64,000 nucleotides of DNA from Glycine soja (taxonomy: Eukaryota > Streptophyta > Magnoliopsida > Fabales > Fabaceae). The notes beneath the pieces were generated by a model. It saw nothing but the letters and a program-made list of their open reading frames with translations. It searched no databases and was not told where the DNA came from. The position numbers and the translations under genes were made by a program. The stretch lies in contig NC_041004.1 in NCBI RefSeq assembly GCF_004193775.1, forward strand, positions 6,781,309 to 6,845,308, given 5' to 3'. Shown one piece after another: positions 46,033 through 57,689 of the stretch; position 1 is the stretch's first letter; every line of letters begins with the position of its first letter.

Positions 46033-46841
46033 CAATCTCATTGCATTGTAAACATCTGTGTTTGGCATGTTTTTGAGTATGTCTAGCTGACTTTCCCACA
46101 CTTCTTTATCTTTTCCACAAAGAAGACGACCCAAAACTTTAAGAACTAATGGAATACCTTTGGCATAACACACCACTCTCTTCGATAATTTATAATACTC
46201 CATATCAAAAAGCTTTTGGTTAAAGGCATGTAAGATGAAAAGTTCAAGTGCTTCACTAGGGTTCAATACCCCAACTTGGTATATATCATCAACATGAACT
46301 TTATTAGCAATAAGCACTTGCTTGTCTCTAGTTGTTAAAATGATTCTACTACCTGGTCCAAACCAATCATGGTTTCCGAACAATTTTTCTAGTAGATCTG
46401 AATCATTTACATCATCTAGAACAATGAAAACCTTCATGCGACCAATCTTTCTCTTGATATAATTTGGCAATCCATTTGCTGTGATCATTTTCACATTTTC
46501 TTGTAGTAGTGTAGAAAAAAAAAATTCCTTCAAGGTAATTATTCCATTCTTCTTATTTCTTCCTTTACATTTACAAAAAAACAATAACCGTCATATCCAG
46601 AACAAAGTTTGTTTAAAATTTCTTGTGCAATGGTTGTCTTTCCAATACCACCCATACCCCAAATTCCAATAACACGGACGTTGCTTGACTCATGTTGTAG
46701 CATCGACTCTAGATATTGAATTGATCTATCAATTCCAATAAGTCCTTTTAAGCTAACTGGATTCTTATCCAACCTCATTAATTCAAGATCGACAATGTTG
46801 ATGATTTCTCCAAGCAGCTCAACTTCAGTCCTATACAACAA
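46033..46841 (-). pseudogene. truncated, frameshifted NB-ARC exon of the second TNL
   Basis: It starts NEVELL-like ([18 protein letters not shown]) with the same acceptor, P-loop [12 protein letters not shown] and RNBS-A. A 1-bp deletion near 46552 (ccattctt against ccatgtctt) shifts the frame after EEIRR. The downstream frame keeps kinase-2 (FIVLDDVND), RNBS-B, RNBS-C and GIPL, then runs out at 'NAMRL', where a 3.0-kb deletion removes RNBS-D, MHD and all LRR exons. It cannot encode a working receptor. Confidence 0.9.
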
Positions 46842-46882
46842 AATTAGAGATTGAAAATAAAAAACATTGTTTATATATTATT

Positions 46883-47221
46883 GGTTAAATTACTCATTTG
46901 TCCCTATAGTTTCATGATTCTTACTTTTTTAGTCCCTATAGTTTGAAAGTGGTCTTTTTAGTCTCTATAGTTTACATTTTAATTCTCTTCTAGTTCCTGT
47001 AGTTTTGAAAGTGGTCTTTTTAATTCCTATAGTTTTTAAATTATAGGGACTTAAAGAGAATTAAAATATAAACTATAAGGACTAAAAAAACACTTTTAAA
47101 CTATAGGGACTTAAAGGAAATTAAAATATATATTATATGGACTAAAAAAACCACTTTCAAACTATATGAACCAAAAAGGTAAGAATCATGAAACTATAGG
47201 GATCAAATGAGTAATTTAACC
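46883..47221. mobile_element. Mutator-type MITE, 339 bp
   Basis: The ends are inverted repeats of about 40 bp (ggttaaattactcatttgtc ... gatcaaatgagtaatttaac, then c). The flanks tatattatt and tacattatt form a 9-bp TSD with one mismatch. Copy 1 has the empty site (tatatattattataac, near 10040). The interior 'tccctatagtttgaaagtgg' is also mirrored, so the whole element can fold back. Confidence 0.9.
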
Positions 47222-47372
47222 TACATTATTATAACTATATAATTTAATGTCACATGAGCAGAAGTTAGATTTTATCTTAAAATTAATTGGCATTAAGTGA
47301 AGTTGTCCAACTGATATATAAGTTGCATTCCAAAAATTGAGGTAGACGATGTGAGACTTTCTTCCTAACACC

Positions 47373-48590
47373 TAGGGATGGAAAAACAGGTTGGTTCAAC
47401 TTATTTAGGCCCATCATACCTTCAGTCGGCCAAAAATGAGTAAGGACGAGCTGACCCACTAAAATTTAGGGGACTTGACATCCTGACTCACCCTACCAAA
47501 AGGTGGGCTAGCAGACCAGTAGGATAGCCCTCTATATTTTACAAAAAGAATTTTAAAAAATCCAACAGAAATGCTTGGGCAAGGAACACATCATTTTTCA
47601 TTTTTTATACAAGTACAATAAAGATGCAAACAACAAACACATAAATACTGACATATTAGGAAACATAATCAAATCACAATTTAGAAAGACTGAAACTTGA
47701 GAGAGAGAGAACTCTCAAAGCTAGAGGTGACTTTGAGGAACAACGTCATTAATGTGAGACTCAAAGCGAGAGGCACACCGTGAGTCCGTGACTGAGAGCG
47801 AGAGCTTTAGACTCAACAAGTGCTGCCAGAGTGCAACAAAAATAAGGACCAACAGAGAGAGAGAGAGTGATTGGACGTGTGACTACGAGGCATAATGGCT
47901 TAAGTGTGAGGCACAACGACATCAACATGGTGGACAACCAAGAGAGAGAGATCGAATAGCATGACTATGAGGGACAATGTCATCAGTGTGGGTCCGTGAC
48001 TGAGAGTGAGAGGCTTGGACTCTGTGAGTGTCATTGAAGTGTGACACAAAGAAGGACCAGGAGAGAGAGAAAAAATGATAGGAAAATGTGACTGGGAGGC
48101 ACAATGGCATTGGCGTGAGACTGCGGGAGTGTGAGGCACAATGACACCGACATGGTGGACAACCAAGAGAGAGAGAGAGACCAAAAGCGTGATTGTAAGG
48201 CATAATGTTGTCGCCATGTGATTGAGAGCAAGAGGAACATTGTGAATCTGTGAGTGCTGCTAGAATGTGACACAGAGGAGGACTAGGAGAGAGAGAGTGG
48301 TGTTGTGAGGAGAAGACAAATGAAAGTTTAGACAATGAGAGAAGAAGACAAATCCAAACCCAAACTTTTTTTTAATTCACTTCTCATATATTATAAAATG
48401 TAAAGTATAAGTATTATTAAAAATAAATAAATATGACGGGTTGGGGGGCCAACCCACCTCGCCTTTAATTTGCCCCCAACGAGTGTGCCTACTAGATGGT
48501 GGGCCAACCCACCTGAGTTATCCACCCCGTCCTACCATATTGATCGATGGTGGGCCAACTAACTTGGGCCGACCTGTTTTACCATATCTA
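47373..48590. mobile_element. hAT-like element, second copy
   Basis: The ends are 'tagggatggaaaaacaggtt' and 'gacctgttttaccatatcta', with 8-bp flanks ctaacacc/ctaacact (7/8). It has the same GA-rich minisatellite as in copy 1, with unit length changes. Confidence 0.65.
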
Positions 48591-48810
48591 CTAACACTAT
48601 CCTCCACCTGGTCGTGGCCATAACAAGTGCACCTACTAGAATAGACAATTTATCAAGATAGGTTACAGGTTTTGATATCATGTTAGATTTCATCTTAAAA
48701 TCAGAAGTAAATTACACAAACTCTCTTCAGGTTTGGACTTATTACACTTGATACCCATCCCTTTTTGAACCGTACCAAAAAACCCCTTAATTTACGAGGG
48801 TTTGTTACAC

Positions 48811-48930
48811 GGACCTGACTTCTCTGTTGTCCTTTTTCGTGCGGTCCCTGTGCTATCCCTTCAAAACGACATCGTTTTGGAGGGACAATATGGGGACAAC
48901 ACGAAAAAGGACAACAAAGAAGCCAATTTG
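48811..48930. mobile_element. 120-bp MITE with perfect 9-bp TSD
   Basis: It is flanked by ttgttacac on both sides (48802-48810, 48931-48939); copy 1 has one ttgttacac at the site. Imperfect inverted ends include 'ctgttgtcctttttcgtg' and 'cacgaaaaaggacaacaaag'. The core 'caaaacgacatcgttttg' is a near-perfect palindrome. Confidence 0.9.
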
Positions 48931-48939
48931 TTGTTACAC

Positions 48940-49649
48940 CTACACCCCCCTAAGTCCCAGAAATTAAAATGCTAATTAATGTGTGACATGTGATTGGCAC
49001 ATGAGCTTTAATGATTTTTTTTCTTTCATAAAATCCCTTATCCTCTTCGTAAAGACTGAACATGTTCTGGTGAGGAATTCAGTAGCAGTTCATTCACCAA
49101 ATGAACCAAAAAACTAGTGAAGGTGAGGCATGAATATTCCATAATTTTAGGAGACATGAATTCAGTAGTATGCGCCATTTTAAATGAGTTGCAACTTGCA
49201 AGTCCAAATCCCTCTCTGTAACCTATTTAATATTCAATGTTTCTAAATTACCAAAGTAAAATTGTAGAATGAAATAATGAAAAGGAGACAAAAAATAAAT
49301 TGAACAAAACTTAAACAAAAAAAAACCAATGAAACCCACCACAAATTGAACAAGAATGAATATTCCAAGATGGAAACTAAAAATAGTTCTAATTCAACAA
49401 GATTATGCTTATGCTATCCAAAATGGAATTAATATTTAACAAGATTAATCCCAAGAATACACATCCCCTCCTCAAACATCCTTTTGAAGCACGATTACTC
49501 CAATTCATCTTCATCATTAACATTGGCAGTCTCCTCGATGTTCAAATTTCTGTAGTTTGAGACTGGGCCGTCGCGTTGAATGCATCATCGCGTGCAGAGA
49601 GGAGAAAATCTATCAATGGCATGGTGGAACTCAAATCTTGATTTGTCTA
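48940..49649. other. spacer colinear with copy 1, no gene
   Basis: It matches 11690-11975 and 14697-15118, with the empty site of the 2.7-kb solo LTR near 49225. Confidence 0.7.
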
Positions 49650-50386
49650 AAACAGAAAGTATATATAAAAAAATACTTGAAAACAACATCGGTTATTAAC
49701 AAAAACCGATGTTAATATCATAACCAACATCGGTTATTTACAAAAACCGATGTCGATATGAACCTTAACATCGGTTGTAATAGAAAACCGATGTTAACGT
49801 TTGTATGTTAACATCAGTTATTTGTGTATAACCGATGTCAGCATTTGTATTTTAACATCGGTTATCTACAGATAACCGATGTCAACTCTTGTACATTAAC
49901 ATCGGTTAATTATAAATAACCGATGTGGACATTTGGATATTAACATCGGTTATATACACATAACCAATGTTATACACAAAGAACTACACCAAATAAGTGT
50001 ATGCATCATCAACGTTGACATCGGTTTTCTAGCAAAACCGATGTTAAGGGCATATATTAACATCGGTTTTTCATTAAAACCGATATTAATGTATTACATT
50101 AACATCGGTTTTTTAGAAAAACCGATGTTAAACTAACATTTTAACATCGGTTTTACTGGAAAACCGATGTCAACGTTCATCATGCGTACACTTTTTTTGC
50201 TGTTGTTCATTGTGTTTAACATCGGGTATTTAGAGAACCGATGTTGTCATATACATGTTAACATCGGTTTTGGAAAACCGATGTTAACATTCATACATTC
50301 AACATCGACACTTTCAACATCGGTTTTAGAACCGATGTAGAGTGTTCTAAATAACCGATGTTGAAAGTGTATTTTCTATTAGGGAA
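49650..50386. mobile_element. CACTA-derived hairpin-array element, about 737 bp
   Basis: It is inserted between 'gatttgtcta' and 'ttcccaccatt', which are adjacent in copy 1 (about 15110). It consists almost wholly of 14 inverted pairs acatcggtt...aaccgatgt with 4-14-bp loops, the same subterminal motif as the 36509-41512 CACTA. The right end reversed (ccctaatagaaaatacactt) resembles a mutated CACTA terminus. No coding sequence is present. Confidence 0.8.
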
Positions 50387-51677
50387 TTCCCACCATTTCT
50401 TAGATCTAGATTAAAGTGGTTTTTAGAGTTGAGATGTTGTTGTGGTGGTGGTGTTTCATTGTCGGCGAGGACAACAACGAGTGGGGGAGTGGGAACTACA
50501 ACAATGTCATGGCGGAACTAAAATCTTGATTCGTGTGGTTCCCACTCTTTTTTAGATATGGATTGTTGTGGTTCTTGTATCTGAACTTGTTGTTGTGGTG
50601 GTGGTGGTTTGTCATCACGGTGGTGATGATGGGAGAATCAAATTTTGATTAGGTCGTGATGGAAGTGAAGGGAAAGAACAAAGGAGAGGACTTAGGAGAG
50701 TTGAAGAGCACCTCTATACCTAATATCCATCTGTTTAGAAACAAGGGCAATTTGGGTTTATCCAAAAAATAAAATAATTTATTTCTTGTATAATTTTATT
50801 TGTTAACCGGAGGCTTCACAAAATTTAGAGAAGTGAGCTAAAAGTAATGTCCAGAAATGAATAGGTACCAAGTGTAATAAGCCTAAACCTCAAGGTGGGT
50901 TGATATAATTTACTCTAAAATGAATTGACATCAAGTGAAGTTATCCAATAAATATATAAATTACATTCCAAAAAATTAAACATTCTAGGAAAACAATTAT
51001 TATTGAAAATTTTTAATGTGTATAATTAAATATTTTTATGTACTTTTGCTATCATTAAATTAATTTTACATTATATTTTTCATTTGTATCAATATATACA
51101 TCCACTAAGTGAGGCATTTAGTTTTAGATAATTTTTTTTATATTTTTTTCACGAAACAACTTTAGCTTAAAAGAAACATGAAAATTTAAAACTAAAGAAA
51201 AATAAAAACTATGAAACAACATCTATTTTATTTTTTTCTTAATTACACTATTTATCCTCAACTTTTTACTTTTTACCAAATTTTATCCCAACAAATTATT
51301 TGGGTGTAAAAGTTGATGGTAAAATCTGATAAAATATAACAAATTAGGACTAAAATTTGTCAAAATTTAAAAATAAAAAATTGGAAAAAAGTAAAAAAAA
51401 AAGTGAAACTATATGATAAAATTCACAAGTTTCTTAAATATAAGGGGTAAAATGCGCAAAATTTATTTGGCAGAGGTAAAATTTGCGAGAAATATAAAGT
51501 TGAGCGATAAGAAATACGATTAAGCTTTTATTTTTAAATTTCTTATTTTAAGTTTTTAAATTAAAGTGATTTTATGAAGGAAAAAAATGTTTGCAAAAAA
51601 ATCAAAGATTGACACTTTTCACTATTAAGCAACTTGTGATAATTATAGTCAGGAACATAACAAATAAATATAATAAA
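50387..51677. other. intron-1 remnant of the second TNL, no gene
   Basis: It joins the equivalents of 15690 and 22990 of copy 1 and lacks everything between, including the Aquarius-bearing CACTA. It contains the unoccupied copia target (ataaatataataaactatt). Confidence 0.75.
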
Positions 51678-51708
51678 CTATTTTTTTTAATTACAGTTTT
51701 TTTTCCTC

Positions 51709-52308
51709 TTATATTTGAGAGGAAGTAAACATAAACAGAGAAAAACAAAATAGAGCACTGATTTCTGATAAATCAGCAGCTTTATTCAAAGCATGTCTCC
51801 AATTTTGCGCTGTTGTCAAATTATATTTCTTTTCATGTTCAGCAAGAGCTTTTTCATAACTCCCCTTTTGATGCCGTACATCTGTGGGATTTACATGGTA
51901 GAAAACAGGTATCACAGTTTGTCCATATGTCTCCCTGCACTCAATTATTTTCACAAGTTCTTCTAGACACCAACGCGAAGAGGAGTAGTTTTCAGAGAAT
52001 ATGGTCAAGGAAATCAATGATCCTTGAATTGCTCCAACAAGTGATGGCCATATTTCATCTCCCTTCTCAAGTTTATCATCTATGAAGGCATGTATCTGCT
52101 TTTGATGAAAATCCTCTGTCAAATAACCAAGAAAACCTTGACGGATGTCCTCGCCCCTGAAGCTAACAAAAACATCATACTTTATTCGAGGAATATTATC
52201 TGATATTTGCACTGATATTTCACCCGTCAATCCCGAGACAAGCAAGAGATCACAAAGAAGAAGAAAAAAATATTTTATTTGAGAAGCTCCGGAAGAAGAA
52301 TATGCCAT
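51709..52308 (-). pseudogene. TIR exon of the second TNL, splice donor lost
   Basis: It is open from [13 protein letters not shown] through all TIR motifs ([47 protein letters not shown]) to ALNKAADLS, nearly identical to 28211-28764. A deletion of about 46 bp (between 'gcactgattt' and 'ctgataaatc') removes the last exon-1 codons and the GTAAG donor. The frame then runs into intron and ends [18 protein letters not shown]. If transcribed it could yield a TIR-only protein of 199 aa. Confidence 0.8.
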
Positions 52309-52922
52309 TGAATCTGATCACGAACTGTATCTGGCTCGTACTTGTTTTGATCAGCAAAAGAATGTCACAATAAAGGGAGCACAATATATATGCTATTGAA
52401 AAAGAACGACAAGTATGTACTCAAATAAGAAATTTTATCTTATTATTAGATCCTTTTCCATTTCATTCTTCTACGCCATATGTTTGATCCAAATTGAAAA
52501 TATCACTGTAAAGCAATTACTTACCTCTCGAATGATTTTACCCAACTGATGTTTTGGCATATGAGGGATCAGATTTATAACTAAAGCTTACATGTGTAAA
52601 GCCATAACCTGCCGAGACCTGCAATTTAATGTAAAGCTCCAAAATTAACACATTGTATAGGGGTACCCAAAAAATAGCAGCATATAAAAATTTTAATTTC
52701 ATTAAAATCCAAAGTACTTAAAAAATTATTAAGTCATTACTACTTCCGATCACTTATTTCTTATAAAAAATAATTTTTTTTAATGTCATTACAATCCAAA
52801 CTTGTATTGTAGTACAATGATTGAGGTCCTTCTCGGTACAAAAATAAAAATAAAAAGGCATGTTACTATTTTGATATATTTGTATGAAAACTATGCATTT
52901 TCCAAGTATGAATGGGGAAATT

Positions 52923-53795
52923 TGATGTAAGCTCCATGTGGAGCTTGTAGGCCTAGGTTCTTCTTCATCAATGGATTCGTTTACTTTTTGGAAGATGAAT
53001 GATAGCGAAATGGAGAAGGAAGAAAGAGAGGAGACACCACTTCAAGGAGAAGATGAGTCTAGAAGAAGCTCACCAACATAGGAGGCCATGAATAAGAGTT
53101 TGGAGAAAGTAGAAGATAAATGAAGGAAGAGGAAGAGAAGAGCAAGAAATTTTGTGCTTTAAAAGAACTCTGAAATCTGAAGTTTAATTTTCAAATGATC
53201 AAAGTTGGAAAAATGCACACTCATAGCCTCTATTTATAGCCTGAGTGTCACACAAAATTGAAGAAAATTTTGATTTCTATTCAAATTTTACTTGAATTTG
53301 AAATTAAATTTGTAGAGCCAAATTTTGGAGCCAAAATTTCACTAATTATGACTAGTGAATTTCAGATATGCTTCAATTCATTAATCGAAGATCAAGTCCA
53401 AGATTCTCCACTAAGTGTGCTTAGGTGTCATGAGTCATGTAAAAGCATGAAGGACATGCACAAAGTGTGACTATATGATGTGGCAATGGGGTGTAGCAAG
53501 CAAATGCTCACCTCCCCCTCTAAAATTTAATTGGATTTGACTTCTCCCAATTCAATTAAATTCATTTCTCAACACACACATCAAATATTCACTTAATGCA
53601 TGTGAAATTACAAAATTTCTCCTAATACAAAAACTAGTCTAGGTGCCCTAAAATACAAGGGCTGAAAAATCCTACATTTATAGGGTAACCTACCTACATT
53701 ATGGAGCCCTAAATATAAGGCCCAAAATTAATGAAACCTTAATCTAATATGTACAAAGATAAATGGACTCATACTTATCCCATGTGCCCGAAATC
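52923..53795 (+). mobile_element. LTR fragment, probably Ty3/gypsy
   Basis: It starts TGATGTAAGCTCCATGTGG exactly where homology with copy 1 ends (aatggggaaatt). It is non-coding, with an 'agcaaatgctcacctccccc' stretch. The other end is not defined, because a copia solo LTR begins at 53796. Confidence 0.5.
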
Positions 53796-54810
53796 TGTGA
53801 ATGTATGTATACATGATTTTGATGATGCTAAAAGAAGAATCAAACAAGACTCATTTGCTTCAAGATTTATACAAGATTGCTTCAACAAACAAAGTCTTGC
53901 TTCAAGATTTCTTTAAGATCAAACCTTGTCTCAAAACGAAAGGTCTCAAAGTCATCCAAGGCACATGTAATCGATTACCAATGCTTTGAAAGTGTGTAAT
54001 CGATTATACATCATATGTAATCGATTACTAGAGACTTTGAACGTTGGAAGTTCATATTTTAAATGAAGAGTCACAACAATTCAAGAAAAATAACTGTGTA
54101 ATCGATTACACCAATGCCGTAATCGATTACCAGAGAGGATTTTGGATAAAATCTGCCAACAATCACATCTTCTCATTTGAATTTTGAATGGTCATCAAAG
54201 GCCTATATATATGTGCGACTTAGGACGAAATTGGCAGAGAGCTTTGCCTGTCCAAAATGTCTTATCCTCTCAAAAGATAAGGAGAGAGATATTCCAAGGG
54301 AACTTTATTGTCAAATGCTCTCTCAACAATTCCTTGGCCAAACACTTGTGTTATTTAATGAGGAATTGAGTGCTTCAATGTAAACATCCATCTTTTTCAA
54401 GAGAGATTATATTCTTTCTTTCTTCTTACTAAAGGAGATTGATTAAGGGATCGAGGGTCTCTTAAGTTGTAAGGATTCCTGAACACAAGAGATGGATTGT
54501 CCCTGTGTGGTTCAGATTTTGTAATGAATGTTACAAATAGATAGTGGAAACCCCAAGAGGGTTGCTTGGGGACTGGACGTAGGCAACAGACTTTGCCGAA
54601 CTAGTATAAAAATTGTGTTTGCATTTTCTCTCTTCCCTTATCTCATTTATTTTATTGCAATCAATTTTGCCTTGCATGTTTAAAGAACATTATTAAATTG
54701 ATTGTCACTTCTTTTGCATTTTGAGCTTATCATTTAGAAGGGGGGTTAAAAGGTTGTTAGTGGAAATTAATTTACCCCTTCGTAAGTTATTGAGGCCACA
54801 AGGTCCAACA
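53796..54810 (+). mobile_element. copia solo LTR, 1,015 bp, perfect TSD
   Basis: It starts TGTGAATGTATG and ends AAGGTCCAACA, flanked by aaatc on both sides (53791-53795, 54811-54815). It belongs to the same family as the LTRs at 30359-31347 and 55747-56764, in opposite orientation. It carries five copies of the palindromic word TAATCGATTA between 53965 and 54130. Confidence 0.92.
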
Positions 54811-55688
54811 AAATCCCTACACATGTTCATTCTAACCCCCAATTGCGATAAACTCATCCCTTACCTCTGAGCGGACTCACGTGTCTTCAGCTAGCGATAA
54901 TAACATCTCTAACGGTTCCCTGAGATTCCTTCAGTTATTCCTCCGACTGCTCCGATAGAATTCCCAAACGTCAGAGAGACGGAGAAGAGATTGAAACCTC
55001 CACTTATACTGTCTTCATGCGATTCCTTTTTTTCCCTCCACGAATATTATCTCGAAAATCCCAACGGTGTAAGTGTACAAAATTGAATTTCGAACATCAT
55101 ATCCAAATTTCATGAAAATCCAACGGTTAACGAAACCGGAATCGTAGTTTTACCAAGACAGTTTTGGGTTTTTGCGGGAAAATAAAAGGCTACAATGCGA
55201 AGGGTTTTCCTCTAAGCTCAGACATAATATCAAAATTTCCAACGGTGAGAATTCTCGGAATTGGGTTGCGAACATGGTGCTCAAATTTCACAACGATCCA
55301 ACGGTGAATAAGCCCGAGATCATCGTTTTTCTAAGACAGGTTTGGTGGGCTGCGGGAAAAAGAAAGGGTTTTGGAGGAAAAGGGGAAAAACGAAAATGAG
55401 GCCAAAAAGAGGTACCTGACTTAACATAACTATTTATGCCTAGGGTACTCAGTCTATTATTTGCTCTATATTTATTTATTTATTTATTTTATAAAAACAA
55501 ACTCTATTTTATTTTCTATCAAACAAATAAATGAAATACCCTTTTTATTTTCTCTCAAATCATTATTTTAATTAATAATTATGTCTCCTTATTTATTTAT
55601 TTATAAAATCTCATCATTTTTCTAAAACTTTATTTATTTATAAATAATAGTCCTTTTTAAACTAGATTACAAAAATTGGGATGTTACA
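54811..55688 (-). mobile_element. fragment of the TGTAACATCCC LTR family, inverted
   Basis: Minus-strand start TGTAACATCCCAA at 55688. It is related, in reverse, to 11981-12785, including 'gacgtttgggaattct' and 'gtgagtccgctcagagg' type words. The rest of the LTR is missing. Confidence 0.75.
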
Positions 55689-55746
55689 ATGTAAAAGGAT
55701 AAGAGAAAAGCAAGTTTTTTTTAGCCAGCAATATATATATATATAT

Positions 55747-56764
55747 TGTTGGACCAAGTGGCCTTAATAACATAAGAGGGGGTGAATTAATTTCTCACTA
55801 ACAAACTTTAATCCTATTCTAAATGATAGGATCAGAATGCAGAAGAAGAAACAACAATCAATTTAAGAAAAAATTGATTGCAATAAAATAAATGAAATAA
55901 GGAAAGAGAGAAATGTAAACTCGATTTATACTTGTTCGGCCACTTCTCGTACCTACGTCCAGTCCTCAAGCAACCCACTTGAGATTTTTCACTCTGTAAA
56001 AATCTTTTTACAAAGTCTGAACCACACAGGGACAACTCTTCCCTTCTATTCCGGAATCCTTACAACTTAAGAGACCATCGGTCCCTTAATCAATCTCTTT
56101 GAATAAGAAGAAGAAGAAAAAGAAGAAGAACTCTCTCTTTAAGAGAAATATATTACAATTGAAGTTCCTGGATGAACTCTTCAATAAATTTGTAAGTGTT
56201 TGCCCAAGAGTTGTTGAGAGAGCATTTGACAATGAAATTCTCTTTGAATATCTCTCTCTTGTTTTTTGAAGTCAGACACACATATATATAGGTCTTTCGT
56301 GCCTTTTCAAAATGGTTTGAAGAGATGTGTCTTTTCAAAAAACTTTTTCTGAAATTTTTCACTACTAATCAATTACAGGTTTCTCGTAATCGATTACACA
56401 GTTATATTTTGAAGGATCATGACTTTTGAATTTGAATTTCAAGAGTTTCGTTGTTGGTAATCGATTAGAAACATCTGGTAATCGATTACAGGTTCAAAAT
56501 TCAAATTCAAAACCCTTTTTAATAGCTATTTTTAAAACTTGTCTTCTGGTAATCAATTACATTGCCTGGTAATCGATTACCAGAGCCTTGCATGTCTTGG
56601 AAACACTTTGTTTTGAGGTAAGGCTTGATCTTGAGTTAATCTTGAAACAAGGCTTTATTTGTTGAAACAATCTTGTATTAATCTTGAAGCAATGATTATC
56701 CTTTGAAGCAACCTTGTTTGATTCTTCTTTGGCATCATCAAAATCATTTATACATACATTCACA
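55747..56764 (-). repeat. copia 3' LTR (1,018 bp)
   Basis: Delimited by TG...CA, with the purine tract adjoining at 56765. It contains the tRNA-like-rich 'actagtaatcgattac' type blocks at 56360-56580. Confidence 0.85.
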
Positions 56765-57689
56765 TTCTCCCCCTTTTTTATAATGACAATCATTATCAAG
56801 CAAATTCTATTTGACATCATCAAAACTTGCATGATTTACATTGTCCCCCTTTTTGATGATAACAATCACCTGTAGGTTAGGAGCAACAACAACAAAAAAA
56901 TCTATTTGTATATAGTTTACTCCCCCTTGGTTTTGCAACTATTGCTTATATGAGACAGTTGAAGATTTCATATATAAAAAATTGTCTCATAAAGAATAGA
57001 TAATTTCCCTTACTCTCTTATCTTTTATCTATCACTCTCCCTTTGTCAACATAAAAAACAAATCATGAGCAGAGAAGAGAAAAGCATTTAGCAATTTATA
57101 ATGAAAAAGAGTAGAGAATGTCGTACCGTACAAGTATCATTTCATGGCCTAAATGAAAGTATTACCACTTGTTGCAATATATGAGAGTCAAGTGATACCA
57201 AAAGGCATTAAAACAAACTATTTTACACCCACAAAAATACATATCCAGTATAAAACAATTAAAATATATAAAAAAAATTATCAAAAGTTATCAATAATCA
57301 ACATAACCTTCAAACACAATCATCAAAATTAATCATCAAAGACAATCATAACTCTCAAACACAATCATCATAGACAATAAAAAACTCAATCAAAAGCAAT
57401 CATCAAAGACAATCAAAACTCAATCAAGAACAATCATAAAAAACAATCATCAAAAGTTAACAATCATAGGCAAAAATAATCAAAAGTAACCAATCAAAGA
57501 CAAGTGACCTGTTGATATCATTTGATACACTTGTTGGGCTTATTGATCAAGTGGCCTTTATTTGTTGTCTCCATAAATCACATATTCACTATCTTTAGGA
57601 GAAATATGAATAAACTTTGATGCATCTCCTACCATGTGTTTGGAGCAACCGTTATTAATGTATAACCTTTGCTCTTCTCTGCTTTCATA

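Larger units (their letters stand above)
41700..52922. repeat. second copy of the 2.1-29.4 kb segment
   Basis: Colinear blocks: 41700-46032 with 2122-6190; 46033-50975 with 9199-15690; 50990-51677 with 22990-23694; 51678-52922 with 28097-29388. Orientation is the same throughout. Differences are mostly insertions and deletions with identifiable ends, plus a few substitutions per hundred bases by eye. Confidence 0.92.

Noticed and set aside
49933..50136. 67-aa open frame with repeated NIGF units
   Set aside because: It is a translation of the ACATCGGTT hairpin array; the regularity comes from the DNA repeat.
49686..50345. Regular palindromes with similar spacing, CRISPR-like at first sight
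   Set aside because: There are no constant direct repeats with unique spacers, the units are inverted pairs with tiny loops, and the setting is a plant transposon.
53258..55399. Small plus-strand frames in the LTR nest
   Set aside because: They fall within LTR sequence of identified retrotransposons and show no protein features.
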